64,000 nucleotides of DNA from the NCBI RefSeq assembly GCF_001746915.1, contig NZ_MJGC01000066.1:62001-126000 (forward strand), given 5' to 3'. The position numbers and the translations under genes were made by a program. The notes beneath the pieces were generated by a model that saw only the letters and a program-made list of their open reading frames with translations, searched no databases and was not told the DNA's origin. Below are positions 1 through 8,853 of this stretch, one piece after another; the stretch's first letter is position 1, and every line of letters starts with the position of its first letter. This stretch comes from Desertifilum tharense IPPAS B-1220. Its GTDB lineage: Bacteria > Cyanobacteriota > Cyanobacteriia > Cyanobacteriales > Desertifilaceae.

Positions 1-19
1 CTATGGGTTAGACTTTCTT

Positions 20-46
20 CCGCCAGTTGCTCCTGGCGGCTTTTTT
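20..46 (+). terminator. Rho-independent terminator
   Basis: A 7-bp perfect stem (CCGCCAG / CTGGCGG) with a 6-base loop is followed by six T residues. It ends a plus-strand transcript entering from left of the window and isolates the DUF3177 gene that starts at 108. Confidence 0.85.
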
Positions 47-107
47 GTCCCCAACAGAGCGCTGTTTTTGCTACGCTTGGGGTTGAGATTGCCGAAACAC
101 ACAAATC

Positions 108-704
108 ATGGAATTATTGCGATCGCTCGTTTGGATGGATTATAAGCTCGCCGTACTCTTTGCAGTGGTATTCCCCCTGGGCTTGCTGATTTGGGCAACG
201 GTGAAACAATCGGAAGCCATCATTCGGTTACTCATTATCTATTGGCGCGTCGCAAGTCTGCTAGCCATTACTGTGTATTTATTGATAGCAGCGGTTCCCG
301 TTGGTTATGTGACTTCCCTAGCGGCGCGGATTTTAATTCCGATTTGTCTGTGGTTTTGGGTCGATCTGAACGAAGAAATTGAGGACATTCCCCCCAAACG
401 CCCCTTAAAACTCTGTTTCAGCGCTTGGCGATGGGCAGTCAGTATCTATATGGTAGCGGGTGCGATCGCGCAAATTTCCTCCCTCCAATGCGCCGCCCAG
501 CCGAAAGCCCAAATCATTACAAACGCCTTCTGTCGCCTGTGGCTAGAAGCCCCTTGGCGGTATAAAGAAATCCTGCACGGTGGTTTCACAGAAGGCTTTA
601 TGGCCTTTATTGGGATTGCAGGCTTAATTATTTACGTGACCTATTTCCTGTATTTCGTGTTAATTCGTTTAGGTAAACAAGGTCGTTCCGCCATTAGTTC
701 ATGA
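108..704 (+). CDS. DUF3177 family membrane protein
   Basis: A 198-residue protein with several hydrophobic helices (about residues 13-33, 40-62, 66-86, 107-125 and 165-188), so an integral membrane protein. The sequence resembles the DUF3177 family of cyanobacteria, whose function is unknown. The ATG at 108 gives a normal-length protein. Its stop overlaps the start of the next gene by 4 bp (ATGA), which suggests translational coupling. Family assignment comes from recalled similarity; nothing in the sequence indicates a reaction. Confidence 0.75.
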   Translation: MELLRSLVWMDYKLAVLFAVVFPLGLLIWATVKQSEAIIRLLIIYWRVASLLAITVYLLIAAVPVGYVTSLAARILIPICLWFWVDLNEEIEDIPPKRPLKLCFSAWRWAVSIYMVAGAIAQISSLQCAAQPKAQIITNAFCRLWLEAPWRYKEILHGGFTEGFMAFIGIAGLIIYVTYFLYFVLIRLGKQGRSAISS

Positions 705-1000
705 GTCGTTCCATCGGACAGCGCTTAGAGCAATATACGGTTAAACGCCCCCAAGAGGTGCTACTCGTCAGCATTGAAATTGAAGCCCAAGCCGATCGAA
801 TTGCCATCTTCAAAGGCTTTTCTAGTTCGTTGATGCAAGCAACCGCCTTCGATCCGGATGTCCCCGTTTTACCCGAAAACGCTACAATTATCGCGATCGA
901 CCGCCTAAAAAGTCCCTACATCCCCGACAATCCTCAATACATTCAACAAGGACTCACCTGGGAAGCCATGCAACCGTTATTAGACGAGGTTGGGGTTTAA
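701..1000 (+). CDS. conserved cyanobacterial hypothetical protein
   Basis: A 99-residue soluble protein with no signal peptide or membrane segment. It overlaps the DUF3177 stop codon by 4 bp and is probably co-translated with it. The composition (mixed alpha/beta, ending in an amphipathic helix near residues 85-96) is that of a genuine small globular protein. I do not recognise a function. The operon-like overlap is the best evidence that it is real. Confidence 0.7.
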   Translation: MSRSIGQRLEQYTVKRPQEVLLVSIEIEAQADRIAIFKGFSSSLMQATAFDPDVPVLPENATIIAIDRLKSPYIPDNPQYIQQGLTWEAMQPLLDEVGV

Positions 1001-1031
1001 AGATTGTACGCCACCACTCGGTATCGCCCTC

Positions 1032-1148
1032 ATGAACCTGCATTCTCCAGCCAACCTCTACGAAACGGATTTCTACGCTTGGACGCAACATCAAGCGATT
1101 TTACTCCGCAAACAGCAATGGAATCAGCTCGATTTAGACCATTTAACT
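1032..1148 (+). pseudogene. DUF29 gene, 5' fragment (interrupted by tnpB element)
   Basis: The reading frame from ATG 1032 encodes the hallmark N-terminus of DUF29 proteins (LYETDFYAWTQ, then LLRKQQW and LDLDHL). The similarity stops at about 1148. Downstream the frame runs on into Gly/Pro-rich unrelated codons to a stop at 1232, which belong to the left end of the inserted element. The rest of the gene resumes in frame at 2656. DUF29 is a common cyanobacterial family of unknown function. The break is a clean insertion, not gradual decay. Confidence 0.8.
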
Positions 1149-1325
1149 CTTGGTGGGGGTTTGGGGGAGGCAATAAGTCCCCCGTCTGAACCCGCTCTGG
1201 GTCAGCGGGGGATACTTCGACAAGCTCAGTAACAACATGGACATCCCCCAAGCTGATTTTATCCGGTCAACCCCGGTCAAATCAGCAACCCATCTAGGTT
1301 TGTAGACCGATGTCTTCGAGCTAGA

Positions 1326-2603
1326 ATGAGCTTCATGACTCTAATCGTCAACTACCGCTACCGAATTTATCCCGATGCCACCCAAGAGCAGACAATACTG
1401 CATTGGTTGGAAATCTCTCGCCAAGTGTACAATTACGCCTTGCGAGAAATCAAAGATTGGGTAAACTCGCGTAAATGTAGCTTAGATTATTGTTCGCTGG
1501 AGCGAGAATACATCATTCCAGCCGACCAACCCTTCCCGACCTACTACATTCAACAAAACGCACTTCCCAAAGCCAAGAAAGCATTCCCCTTGTTGGGAGA
1601 AGCCCCGGCTCAAGTTCTACAAACTACAATCCGTAGATTGCACGAGGCTTGGAACTATTTTCAAAACAGAGGGTTTGGCTTTCCCCGCTTCAAGAAGTTT
1701 GGACAGATGAAGTCCCTGCTGTTTCCTCAATTCAAAGCCAACCCAATTACCGGGTGGCAGATTGCTTTACCCAAAGTTGGAAAGGTACCTATCAACTTGC
1801 ACAGACCTATCCCAGATGGGTTTGTCGTCAAGCAAGCACGGGTATTGAGGAAAGCCGATAGGTGGGAGGTCGTTCTGACAATAGAGTCTGACGTAGCGAT
1901 ACCAGAGGCTCAACCGCATGGAGATGCCCTCGGTATCGATTTAGGATTAGAGAAATTCTTGACAACCTCGGATAGAGAGTTTATTGCTAGACCCCGATTT
2001 CTGACATCCTTGTATCGCGAGTTGGAATTACTGCAACGCAAGTATGCCAGAACCAAGCCGGGTTCTAAAAACCGCGAAAAAGCTCGTATCCGTGTTGCCA
2101 GATTCCATAACCACATCGCCAACGTTCGTAAAGACTGGCAGTTCAAACTGGCTAACCATCTGTGTACAAAAGTTGGGATCGGGATGATATTTGTTGAGGA
2201 CTTAAACCTGAAAGCTATGTCGAGGGGGATGTTGAGAAAACATACTCTAGATGCCGCTTTTGGGCAGTTCCTCAATCTGTTGGAGTGGGTAGCCAAGAAA
2301 CATCTTATCTACTTCCTCCGAGTCAACCCAGACGGAACCTCTCAAACCTGCCCTAAGTGCAACACGCACACAGGGAAGAAGGAACTTCAAATACGAGTTC
2401 ACAGATGTGGTGAGTGTGGATACGAAACCCATAGAGATCATGCAGCATCTGAGGTTATCAGATTGCGGGGTTTAGAACTGAGTACGCAGGGACTCTGCGG
2501 AATAGAAAATGCCTATGCAGTCGGTCTGCCGGGGACAGAGGAAACTCTGTCTAGGTCAGAGGCGAAACTCCGTAAGGGAAGAACTAGGAATGCCCAGCAG
2601 TGA
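1326..2603 (+). CDS. tnpB: RNA-guided endonuclease TnpB
   Basis: A 425-residue TnpB of the IS200/IS605 family. The helix-turn-helix-like N-terminus begins with YRYRIYPDATQEQ. The RuvC-like catalytic residues are all visible: Asp205 in GIDLGLEK, Glu291 in FVEDLNLKAM and Asp371 in THRDHAAS. The zinc finger between the last two has CPKC (342-345) and CGEC (361-364). The protein therefore looks catalytically intact. Known TnpB proteins use a guide RNA from the element's right end to cut DNA next to a target-adjacent motif, favouring element retention. ATG 1326 or 1335 could be the start. Confidence 0.93.
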   Translation: MSFMTLIVNYRYRIYPDATQEQTILHWLEISRQVYNYALREIKDWVNSRKCSLDYCSLEREYIIPADQPFPTYYIQQNALPKAKKAFPLLGEAPAQVLQTTIRRLHEAWNYFQNRGFGFPRFKKFGQMKSLLFPQFKANPITGWQIALPKVGKVPINLHRPIPDGFVVKQARVLRKADRWEVVLTIESDVAIPEAQPHGDALGIDLGLEKFLTTSDREFIARPRFLTSLYRELELLQRKYARTKPGSKNREKARIRVARFHNHIANVRKDWQFKLANHLCTKVGIGMIFVEDLNLKAMSRGMLRKHTLDAAFGQFLNLLEWVAKKHLIYFLRVNPDGTSQTCPKCNTHTGKKELQIRVHRCGECGYETHRDHAASEVIRLRGLELSTQGLCGIENAYAVGLPGTEETLSRSEAKLRKGRTRNAQQ

Positions 2604-2655
2604 TGTTGGGAAGCCCACACCATAATCTCTGATTGGGTGTGGGAGGATGTCACTC
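2540..2655 (+). ncRNA. putative right-end (omega/reRNA) guide scaffold of the tnpB element
   Basis: In characterised elements the guide RNA overlaps the 3' end of tnpB and ends at the element boundary, with the flanking chromosome acting as guide. Here the last part of tnpB, followed by a stable CCCACACC/GGTGTGGG hairpin and the terminal GGATGTCAC segment, matches that layout. The guide would begin at about 2656, inside the 3' half of DUF29. The 5' end is a guess and no transcript data are available. Confidence 0.5.
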
Positions 2656-3015
2656 GAGGAGATTGAATCGTTGGGGAAGCAGCAACGCCGAGAACTCCGA
2701 AATCGTCTTAGCGTACTCATTGGACATTTACTCAAGTGGGAATATCAACCCCAAAAACGCAGTCGAAGTTGGTTAACTCCCCTGCGAATTCAGCGCCTAG
2801 AGATATCTGAACTCTTAGAAGAAAATCCTAGTTTAAGACCCGATCTCGAAGAATCGCTCCTCAAAGCTTATATCAAAGCGCTCTTATTAGCAGTAGGAGA
2901 AACTGAACTTCCTCAACGCACTTTTCCGGATGAGTGTCCTTATCCTTTAGCGGAAATCTTAAACCCGGATTTCTATCCCGGCGAACCCAGTCAACTTGTA
3001 ATGGATATTAAGTAA
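2656..3015 (+). pseudogene. DUF29 gene, 3' fragment
   Basis: This is the remainder of the interrupted DUF29 gene: EEIESLGKQQRRELRNRL, then LLKWEYQP and a C-terminus with FPDECPYPLAEILNP, all typical of the family. An ATG at 2647 contributed by the element's right end is in frame and could start a truncated protein of 122 residues, but the N-terminal DUF29 motif would be missing. No frameshift or stop is seen within this part, consistent with a fairly recent insertion. Confidence 0.8.
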
Positions 3016-3028
3016 AAGCTTTCCCTAT

Positions 3029-3778
3029 TCAGATGGATTTTTGCTTTACCAGATCCTCAAGCGTTGGGAACAAAAGCTTTTCTGATGTGCTTCTGTCACA
3101 ATCGCAATTTTCGGTTTTGGCAGGGATACCGAATAATAGCTGACGCAGACTTTCAAATAAAAAGGGTAGAGCAATCAGAACGATCAAGCCGGAAACGATG
3201 AGACTAATTGCGCCATCTGCCCAAGTCCAGTGCAGCAGCACAACGGCGATCGCTGCTATAATCACGCCCAAAGAGGCGCAAATATCGGCGAAGATATGCA
3301 AAACCGCCCCTCTGAGGTTGAGATCGTGACAGCCGCAACCCCCCAGCCAAAAGATATTGCAACTATTCACCAGCAAGCCGACTAAGGCAGTCAGTAACAT
3401 GGGAATTCCGGGAATTTCCGGGGCGGGGGCGCTTAAACGGGCGATCGCTTCGGTGCCGATCCAGAAGGCGATCGCCATTAAACTCAAGCCGTTGATTAAC
3501 GCGGCGATCGCTTCAGCAGAAAAGGAACGCGCAGACGGAATCGGACATTTGGGGGCAGCGGCGGCGTGTTTTTGCGTCCACCACAGGGCAGCAAAGGTAA
3601 TTCCCAGCGCGGCGACATCTGATAAGACATGACCGGCATCTGCAAGTAAGGATAAACTACCCGTTCCCAGAGCCGCAGTCATTTCTAAGACAAAAAAGCT
3701 GCTTAAAAGAGCTAATGCCAGCTTTAAACGCTGTACCTTCAAAGAATGCGAACGATCTGGGGGCAAAGGCTTAAGCAT
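3029..3778 (-). CDS. CDF-family cation efflux transporter
   Basis: A 249-residue cation diffusion facilitator with about six membrane helices. The paired metal-binding motifs are visible: HVLSD in TM2 (within DAGHVLSDVAA) and HIFAD in TM5. Members exchange Zn2+ or related divalent metals for protons across the cytoplasmic membrane. The C-terminus after TM6 is only about 35 residues and contains CDCD, so the usual cytoplasmic ferredoxin-like dimerisation domain is absent. The ATG at 3778 is preferred over an upstream TTG at 3790. The gene is convergent with the DUF29 fragment. Confidence 0.88.
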   Translation of the reverse strand: MLKPLPPDRSHSLKVQRLKLALALLSSFFVLEMTAALGTGSLSLLADAGHVLSDVAALGITFAALWWTQKHAAAAPKCPIPSARSFSAEAIAALINGLSLMAIAFWIGTEAIARLSAPAPEIPGIPMLLTALVGLLVNSCNIFWLGGCGCHDLNLRGAVLHIFADICASLGVIIAAIAVVLLHWTWADGAISLIVSGLIVLIALPFLFESLRQLLFGIPAKTENCDCDRSTSEKLLFPTLEDLVKQKSI

Positions 3779-4016
3779 GGTGTTCAACAATATCAGTCAT
3801 CCTTCTTTGTCGTTGTTCGCGGTGAATTCGTTTCCTGGCTGCCAAAATTTGTTGCGCTTGGGCGATCTATTATCTCCCACTGCGGGTTCTTTCGGCACGG
3901 CTTGCCGCCAGAAGCCCTCGGAATGGGGCAATGAAGCGATGAAAGCTTAGGAAAATCTCGTTTTCAGTTCCAACTCAGGTTAAACTACTGGGCAGAACCG
4001 CCTTGTCAAGCAACTG

Positions 4017-5144
4017 ATGAATCGAGTGTTTTCTCCCGTTCAGCAACTTCTGATTACCTGGTTATTACTGCTCATTACGGCTTCTGTCACGCTCAAAGCT
4101 TTAAGCTATGTTGGGGAATTGGTGAGTATTCTCCTAAGTGCTGCTTTGATTGCGTTTTTGCTGAATTATCCGGTTTCGGCATTAGAGAAAACCTTCTTAC
4201 CGCGATCGCTAGCGGCGACGATTGTTTACTTAATGGCGGGCATTGGTTTGCTGTTATTTGGCTTAACGGTAGTTCCTCCCGTGTTTAACCAAGGCAGACA
4301 GTTTATCGCCAATCTGCCCAACTTTCTCGATTCTGCTCAACAACAGTTAGAATCGTTTCAACTCTGGAGTGTCGAGCATAACTTACCCTTTGACGTGCGC
4401 GTCATCGCCCAGCAAATTCTGGCAAAAATTCAGGCTCAGGTCGAAGTCATTGCCACGCGCGGAGTCAGTAAAGGGGTAAGTTTAGTGGTGGGAACCTTTA
4501 ACTGGTTTTTAGACTTCATCCTGATTTTGGTGATCTCTTTTTATATGCTGCTCGATGGCAAGCGCTTGTGGCAGGGGATTACGGGGTTTTTCTCGCCTAA
4601 AATTCGTTCCGGGTTAACCGAGTCGCTTCAGCGGAACTTGCAGCGCTTCATTTCTGGACAATTCTTTCTGGGTTTGTTTATGGCGGTGACGCTGACGCTG
4701 GCGTTTTTGGCGTTGCGGGTGCCATTTTTTCTGCTATTTGCGGTGTTTATTGGGGCAATGGAGATTATCCCCTTTATTGGCGCAACCCTAGGAATTGGGA
4801 CGGTTGTGGTGTTAGTCTCGTTTATTAATTGGTGGCTAGCACTCAAGGTTTTGATTGTTTCGGTTGCCATTCAGCAAGTCAAGGATAATGCGATCGCGCC
4901 TCGGATTATGGGGAATCTCACGGGGTTATCGCCGGTGATTATTTTTGCGACGCTGTTGTTGGGTGCTAAGTTAGGAGGACTGCTGGGCGTGATTTTAGCA
5001 ATTCCGATCGCCGGGGTCGTCAAAAGTTTGGTAGAAATTATCCTCGATCCTACCTTACCTCCGCAAACTGGCTCGTTTTTCCACAATCCCTTAAATACCG
5101 AAATTCCTCACCCTGCGAATAGTGTCGAGTCTAAGGTGGGATAG
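4017..5144 (+). CDS. AI-2E/PerM (UPF0118) family permease
   Basis: A 375-residue polytopic membrane protein with the AI-2E transporter layout: N-terminal helices (about residues 10-85), a soluble central segment (85-160), then five C-terminal helices. The family signatures PFIGATLGIG and QQVKDNAIAPRIMG are present. Members have been linked to export of AI-2 or ion antiport, and the substrate here cannot be read from the sequence. The gene stands alone on the plus strand with more than 200 bp upstream. Confidence 0.88.
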   Translation: MNRVFSPVQQLLITWLLLLITASVTLKALSYVGELVSILLSAALIAFLLNYPVSALEKTFLPRSLAATIVYLMAGIGLLLFGLTVVPPVFNQGRQFIANLPNFLDSAQQQLESFQLWSVEHNLPFDVRVIAQQILAKIQAQVEVIATRGVSKGVSLVVGTFNWFLDFILILVISFYMLLDGKRLWQGITGFFSPKIRSGLTESLQRNLQRFISGQFFLGLFMAVTLTLAFLALRVPFFLLFAVFIGAMEIIPFIGATLGIGTVVVLVSFINWWLALKVLIVSVAIQQVKDNAIAPRIMGNLTGLSPVIIFATLLLGAKLGGLLGVILAIPIAGVVKSLVEIILDPTLPPQTGSFFHNPLNTEIPHPANSVESKVG

Positions 5145-5252
5145 CGATCGCACCGAGGCGGAGTCCAGTTGCCTATAATCAAGCTAGAGACGCCTGTTGG
5201 ATAACACTACAATCCATCTGAACGCTCTCGATAGTGTCTTCTACTGCACGGG

Positions 5253-6065
5253 ATGTGCAAAACAACAGTGTCTTCCACATTTACCTCAGTCTACGGTCCG
5301 GTTACTTCCTGGCGCTATGGGCGATCGCTGGGTATCGATCCTATTGGCGCTACGTCTACTTGTTCGTTTAACTGCGTCTATTGTCAGTTAGGCGAAATTG
5401 AACAGATGAGGGGCGATCGCGATCTCTTTGTGCCAACCTCCCAAATTCAACAGGAACTCGCGGTCTTTTCGCCCTGGGATGTGGATATCATTACGCTCAG
5501 TGGTAGCGGAGAACCCACCCTAGCCCGCAATTTGGGTGAAATTATTGTGATGGTGAAGCAAATGACGCATAAACCCGTGGGCGTTCTCACCAATGGGACG
5601 TTACTTGCCGATCCGCAGGTGAAAGCAGAACTCGCCCTGGCTGACTTAATCGCTGTTAAAGTGGATGCGGTGGATGGCGATCGCTATCGCCGGATCAATC
5701 GTCCTGTGGAGTCTTTGAATTTAGAGGCGTTGTGGGCGGCGCTGGCTTCTTTTCGGCAAATTTATACCGGCCGCTTGGGTATCCAAACCATGATCCTATC
5801 GCCTTGGAGCGATCGCGAACAAGCTGAGTATATTCGCCTGATGCAACAGATCCAACCGGATGAGATTCAACTGAATACCCCCACTCGCCCTAAACCGCTA
5901 ACCCATCAACTCGACGCGCGGGGAAATCATACGCTTGACGATCGAGAATACCCCACGCGATCGCTCAAACCTGTTAGCTTGGAAACCCTAAAGGCATTTG
6001 GCGATCGCGTTAGTCAAGAAACTCAAATTCCGGTACGCTATCCTACGCCCCAAGGAGACAATTAA
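5253..6065 (+). CDS. radical SAM protein (COG0731-like)
   Basis: A 270-residue radical SAM enzyme. The [4Fe-4S]-binding CxxxCxxC motif is Cys37, Cys41 and Cys44 (CSFNCVYCQ), followed by a GGE-like SAM motif (SGSGEPTL) and VLTNGTLL. The size and the SVYGPVxSWRxGRSLGIDP opening match the family related to wybutosine-type radical SAM proteins; the substrate is unknown. The conserved part starts around residue 8, so the true start may lie slightly downstream of ATG 5253. Its 3' end overlaps the convergent nadK gene by 4 bp. Confidence 0.88.
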   Translation: MCKTTVSSTFTSVYGPVTSWRYGRSLGIDPIGATSTCSFNCVYCQLGEIEQMRGDRDLFVPTSQIQQELAVFSPWDVDIITLSGSGEPTLARNLGEIIVMVKQMTHKPVGVLTNGTLLADPQVKAELALADLIAVKVDAVDGDRYRRINRPVESLNLEALWAALASFRQIYTGRLGIQTMILSPWSDREQAEYIRLMQQIQPDEIQLNTPTRPKPLTHQLDARGNHTLDDREYPTRSLKPVSLETLKAFGDRVSQETQIPVRYPTPQGDN

Positions 6066-6982
6066 TTGCGGTGATTGTTACTATACTGAATTCTTGCCCC
6101 CGCCCATTGCAGCTTTTCCCGGAGGGTGTGGTAGTAGGAATAGTTTTCCCGCAAGATAATAAATTTGGCCTGACAGTCTGCCATTCTCACATCAACGCGC
6201 TGTCCGGGCCAAATGGAAGTCGCCATCACTCCATCCGTCCACAATTTAGTATTGAGTTCGTAATCTCCCAACGGCCAAATACTCACCACGCAACCGGAAG
6301 GGAGAATAATCGGACGGCTGGCTAAACTTAAAGGACAAATAGGCGTAACTGCGATCGCCTCCATCCCAGAATGTACGATCGGCCCGTTGGCGGAAACGTT
6401 GTAACAAGTCGAACCCGTTGGCGTCGAAACAATTAAGCCATCCCCTTGATATTGATCGACGACTTCCCCATCAATTTCCATTTCCAAAATGGAGGTAATC
6501 ATCCGATCGGCAGAGGCGGGTTTAACGCACATATCATTCAACGCGAGGAAGCGATCGCTCTGGGGTTCAGCGTCGCGGCGATCGCCATCAAACACCGTCG
6601 CACTCAGCATCATTCGCCGTTGCACCGCATAACGGTCTTCCGATAGCCGATCCCAAACCCGTTCGGTGTCGCTAAACATCTCAATGGACTCGGTTAAAAA
6701 GCCCAACGTTCCGCCAATATTCACCGCCAAAATAGGGATACCATCGGCGGCTAAATGTCTCGCCGCCGCTAATGCTGTCCCATCTCCCCCCAAAACCAAC
6801 GCTAAATCGATCCTTTCGGTGACAGAAGATAAAAAGACCGGATAAGGATTATCCTTGGGGCCGCTAGGACCGAGCAACACGCGACAATTGCGGCTTTCAA
6901 GCTGTCTGGCACATTTTTCAGCCCAGCGCCGACTATCACTGTCACCTGCTTTATGAGCAATAATAACTTGTTTGAGATCCAC
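6062..6982 (-). CDS. nadK: NAD kinase
   Basis: A 306-residue NAD kinase that makes NADP+ from NAD+ and ATP. The diagnostic GGDGT motif is at residues 65-69, NIGGTLGFL follows, and the second conserved block TPTGSTCYNVSANGPIVH is present. The start is GTG at 6982. Cyanobacteria usually have two NAD kinases, and this longer form fits one of them. It lies just after ndhE on the same strand with a 137-bp gap that contains a hairpin, so it may be a separate transcript serving NADPH supply near the NDH-1 genes. Confidence 0.93.
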   Translation of the reverse strand: MDLKQVIIAHKAGDSDSRRWAEKCARQLESRNCRVLLGPSGPKDNPYPVFLSSVTERIDLALVLGGDGTALAAARHLAADGIPILAVNIGGTLGFLTESIEMFSDTERVWDRLSEDRYAVQRRMMLSATVFDGDRRDAEPQSDRFLALNDMCVKPASADRMITSILEMEIDGEVVDQYQGDGLIVSTPTGSTCYNVSANGPIVHSGMEAIAVTPICPLSLASRPIILPSGCVVSIWPLGDYELNTKLWTDGVMATSIWPGQRVDVRMADCQAKFIILRENYSYYHTLREKLQWAGARIQYSNNHRN

Positions 6983-7082
6983 AGCAAAAAGAGTGCTGAG
7001 TTAAAACTGACTTTAGGCGAGTATTTGGATAGTGTACTGTGTCCTAACGTTTCTAGCCACAGTTCAAAAGACAAGAACCAGC

Positions 7083-7108
7083 AAGTAGGGTAAACTCTTA
7101 CCCTACTT
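7083..7108 (-). terminator. hairpin downstream of ndhE
   Basis: A perfect 11-bp stem (AAGTAGGGTAA / TTACCCTACTT) with a 4-base loop lies 12 bp past the ndhE stop and before nadK. No T-run follows on the minus strand, so it could be an attenuator, an RNA-stability element or a weak terminator. Confidence 0.55.
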
Positions 7109-7119
7109 AAACTTATCGT

Positions 7120-7431
7120 TCACCACTTCAGCAGGTTAAACTGCTCCATATCCACCGTATCGCGGTTGCGGTAAATGGCCAGCACGATCGCCAAACCCAC
7201 CGCCGCTTCAGCCGCCGCGATCGTAATTACAAAAACGGCAAACACTTGACCCTTAATCGCCAGGGAGTCTAAAAAGTTAGAAAATGCCATCAAATTGATA
7301 TTGACCGCATTCAACAATAGCTCAATCGACATCAAGACGCGCACCGCATTGCGACTGGTAATCAAACCATAGATCCCAATACAGAACAGCGCCGCAGCCA
7401 ACAGTAAAAAATATTGCAGTTGTAAAACCAT
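7120..7431 (-). CDS. ndhE: NAD(P)H-quinone oxidoreductase subunit 4L
   Basis: A 103-residue NuoK/NdhE subunit with three membrane helices. The second and third helices carry the conserved acidic residues of the proton path ([13 protein letters not shown] and [13 protein letters not shown]). It is part of the thylakoid NDH-1 membrane arm used in respiration and cyclic electron flow. It is the last gene of the ndhA-I-G-E cluster, 116 bp after ndhG. Length and sequence are normal. Confidence 0.96.
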   Translation of the reverse strand: MVLQLQYFLLLAAALFCIGIYGLITSRNAVRVLMSIELLLNAVNINLMAFSNFLDSLAIKGQVFAVFVITIAAAEAAVGLAIVLAIYRNRDTVDMEQFNLLKW

Positions 7432-7547
7432 GATTCCTCTAAGGCTTAACGGACATTCTGTTTAGCAAGAGGGACATTGGCAGCAGGTCAATGTCCCAGA
7501 TTGAAAACTCCCGATTTGGGTTTTCCCAGCGCCTACTGCTGAAAGCG

Positions 7548-8165
7548 CTAGCTTCTATCCGAACCCTCCGTATTAGCTCCGATTAAATCGCGCGGACGCT
7601 CCGGTAACGTCAGAATCGGGGATTGGGTGGCATCGGCTGGCACATCATCCGGTAGGAATTCGCGACGCGCCAGAATAATCGCCCCCACAAGCGCCATTAA
7701 TAATAGGACGGAGGCTAACTCAAAGGGCAATAGAAAATCGCTAAAGAAATGCTGACCGATGATAACGGTAGCTGCATCTCCGGCGATCACCTCTGTTGCA
7801 TAGCTCCACGGCGTCGATAATACCATGACGCTCAACAGGGCAAATAAGCCCGCACAGACCACCGCCGTAGACAATTGCCGAATCCAAGCTCTTGGTATCA
7901 CCTTAAAGTCTTCGCGCTTGTTCACCAACATAATCGCGAACAAGATTAAGACGTTGACAGCACCGACGTAAATCACCACTTGAGCCGCCGCCACAAAGCC
8001 AGCATTCAGCAAAATATACATGCCAGCAATGCTAATAAACACGGCCCCCAGTAAAAAGGCTGAGTAAACAATATTACTCAACAGCACCACGCCTAGCGCG
8101 GCACTAATCATCATCAGTGCCAAAACGCCAAATGAAACGAGTTGAACGCCTTCTGCTAAGTTCAC
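7548..8165 (-). CDS. ndhG: NAD(P)H-quinone oxidoreductase subunit 6
   Basis: A 205-residue NuoJ/NdhG subunit with five membrane helices, followed by a polar C-terminal tail of about 45 residues. The conserved helix with VIYVGAVNVLILFAIML, including the pi-bulge region, is intact. The start is GTG at 8165, giving MNLAEGVQ. The gene sits 55 bp after ndhI in the conserved cyanobacterial order. Confidence 0.95.
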   Translation of the reverse strand: MNLAEGVQLVSFGVLALMMISAALGVVLLSNIVYSAFLLGAVFISIAGMYILLNAGFVAAAQVVIYVGAVNVLILFAIMLVNKREDFKVIPRAWIRQLSTAVVCAGLFALLSVMVLSTPWSYATEVIAGDAATVIIGQHFFSDFLLPFELASVLLLMALVGAIILARREFLPDDVPADATQSPILTLPERPRDLIGANTEGSDRS

Positions 8166-8220
8166 AACTTTTTCCTTTGCTAACAGCTAACGAGCGATTC
8201 GCACCTGAATTCAGGCCCGA

Positions 8221-8814
8221 TTACCCCTTAGCTTTCTCCATTTCTTCTAAAATCTCTTCCGGCCGCTTCCCAGCACGCGGAGCCGTATGAGGCACCTCAT
8301 GCGGGTTATCAACGCCTTTGGGTAGGTAAGCAAACTCGCGCAGCGGCTGTACCATCGGGTCGTTGGTGACTTTATAGGGAATCCGACCCATTGCCACGTT
8401 ATCGTAATTCAACTCATGGCGATCGTAGGCCGATAGCTCGTATTCTTCTGTTGCCGATAAGCAGTTGGTCGGACAATACTCAATGCAGTTAGCACAGAAG
8501 ATACAAACCCCAAAGTCGATGCTGTAATGCTTGAGTTGTTTCTTTTTGGTTTCTTTGTTAAATTCCCAATCCACGACGGGTAAGTTAATGGGACAAACGC
8601 GAACGCAAACTTCACAAGCAATACATTTGTCAAATTCAAAGTGAATTCGTCCCCGATAGCGTTCGGAGGGAATCAGCTTTTCATAGGGGTATTGCACCGT
8701 AACGGGTCGCCGTTGCATGTGATCGAAGGTAACGGCTAAACCTTGTCCAATATATTGAGCAGCTTGTACCGCACCTTTGGTGTAGTCCGTAACTTGTTTT
8801 AAGAATTTCAGCAT
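8221..8814 (-). CDS. ndhI: NAD(P)H-quinone oxidoreductase subunit I (2[4Fe-4S])
   Basis: A 197-residue ferredoxin-like NDH-1 subunit that carries electrons between the peripheral and membrane arms. Two complete cluster motifs are visible: [12 protein letters not shown] and [12 protein letters not shown], each with three closely spaced cysteines and a distal CP. The N-terminal amphipathic region and the cyanobacterial C-terminal extension (after residue about 165) are present. It lies 39 bp after ndhA. Confidence 0.97.
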   Translation of the reverse strand: MLKFLKQVTDYTKGAVQAAQYIGQGLAVTFDHMQRRPVTVQYPYEKLIPSERYRGRIHFEFDKCIACEVCVRVCPINLPVVDWEFNKETKKKQLKHYSIDFGVCIFCANCIEYCPTNCLSATEEYELSAYDRHELNYDNVAMGRIPYKVTNDPMVQPLREFAYLPKGVDNPHEVPHTAPRAGKRPEEILEEMEKAKG

Positions 8815-8853
8815 GGTGTCTCCCTGGCGAGAACAAAATAGAGGATTCGCTAA

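Larger units (their letters stand above)
1149..2655 (+). mobile_element. IS200/IS605-type tnpB-only element (IS1341-like)
   Basis: About 1.5 kb inserted into a DUF29 gene, carrying one gene, tnpB. There is no room for tnpA, so it must be mobilised in trans by a Y1 transposase elsewhere. The left end contains hairpins, including CCCGCT/AGCGGG near 1189-1207 and GCTGATTT/AAATCAGC at 1252-1286. The right end carries a CCCACACC/GGTGTGGG hairpin (about 2614-2643). Both boundaries are inferred by rejoining the DUF29 frame (CATTTAACT joined to GAGGAGATT) and could be off by a few bases. No target duplication is evident, as expected for this family. Confidence 0.8.

Noticed and set aside
1149-1232. 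Continuation of the DUF29 frame to a stop at 1232
   Set aside because: Gly/Pro-rich codons with no DUF29 similarity; they come from the inserted element's left end.
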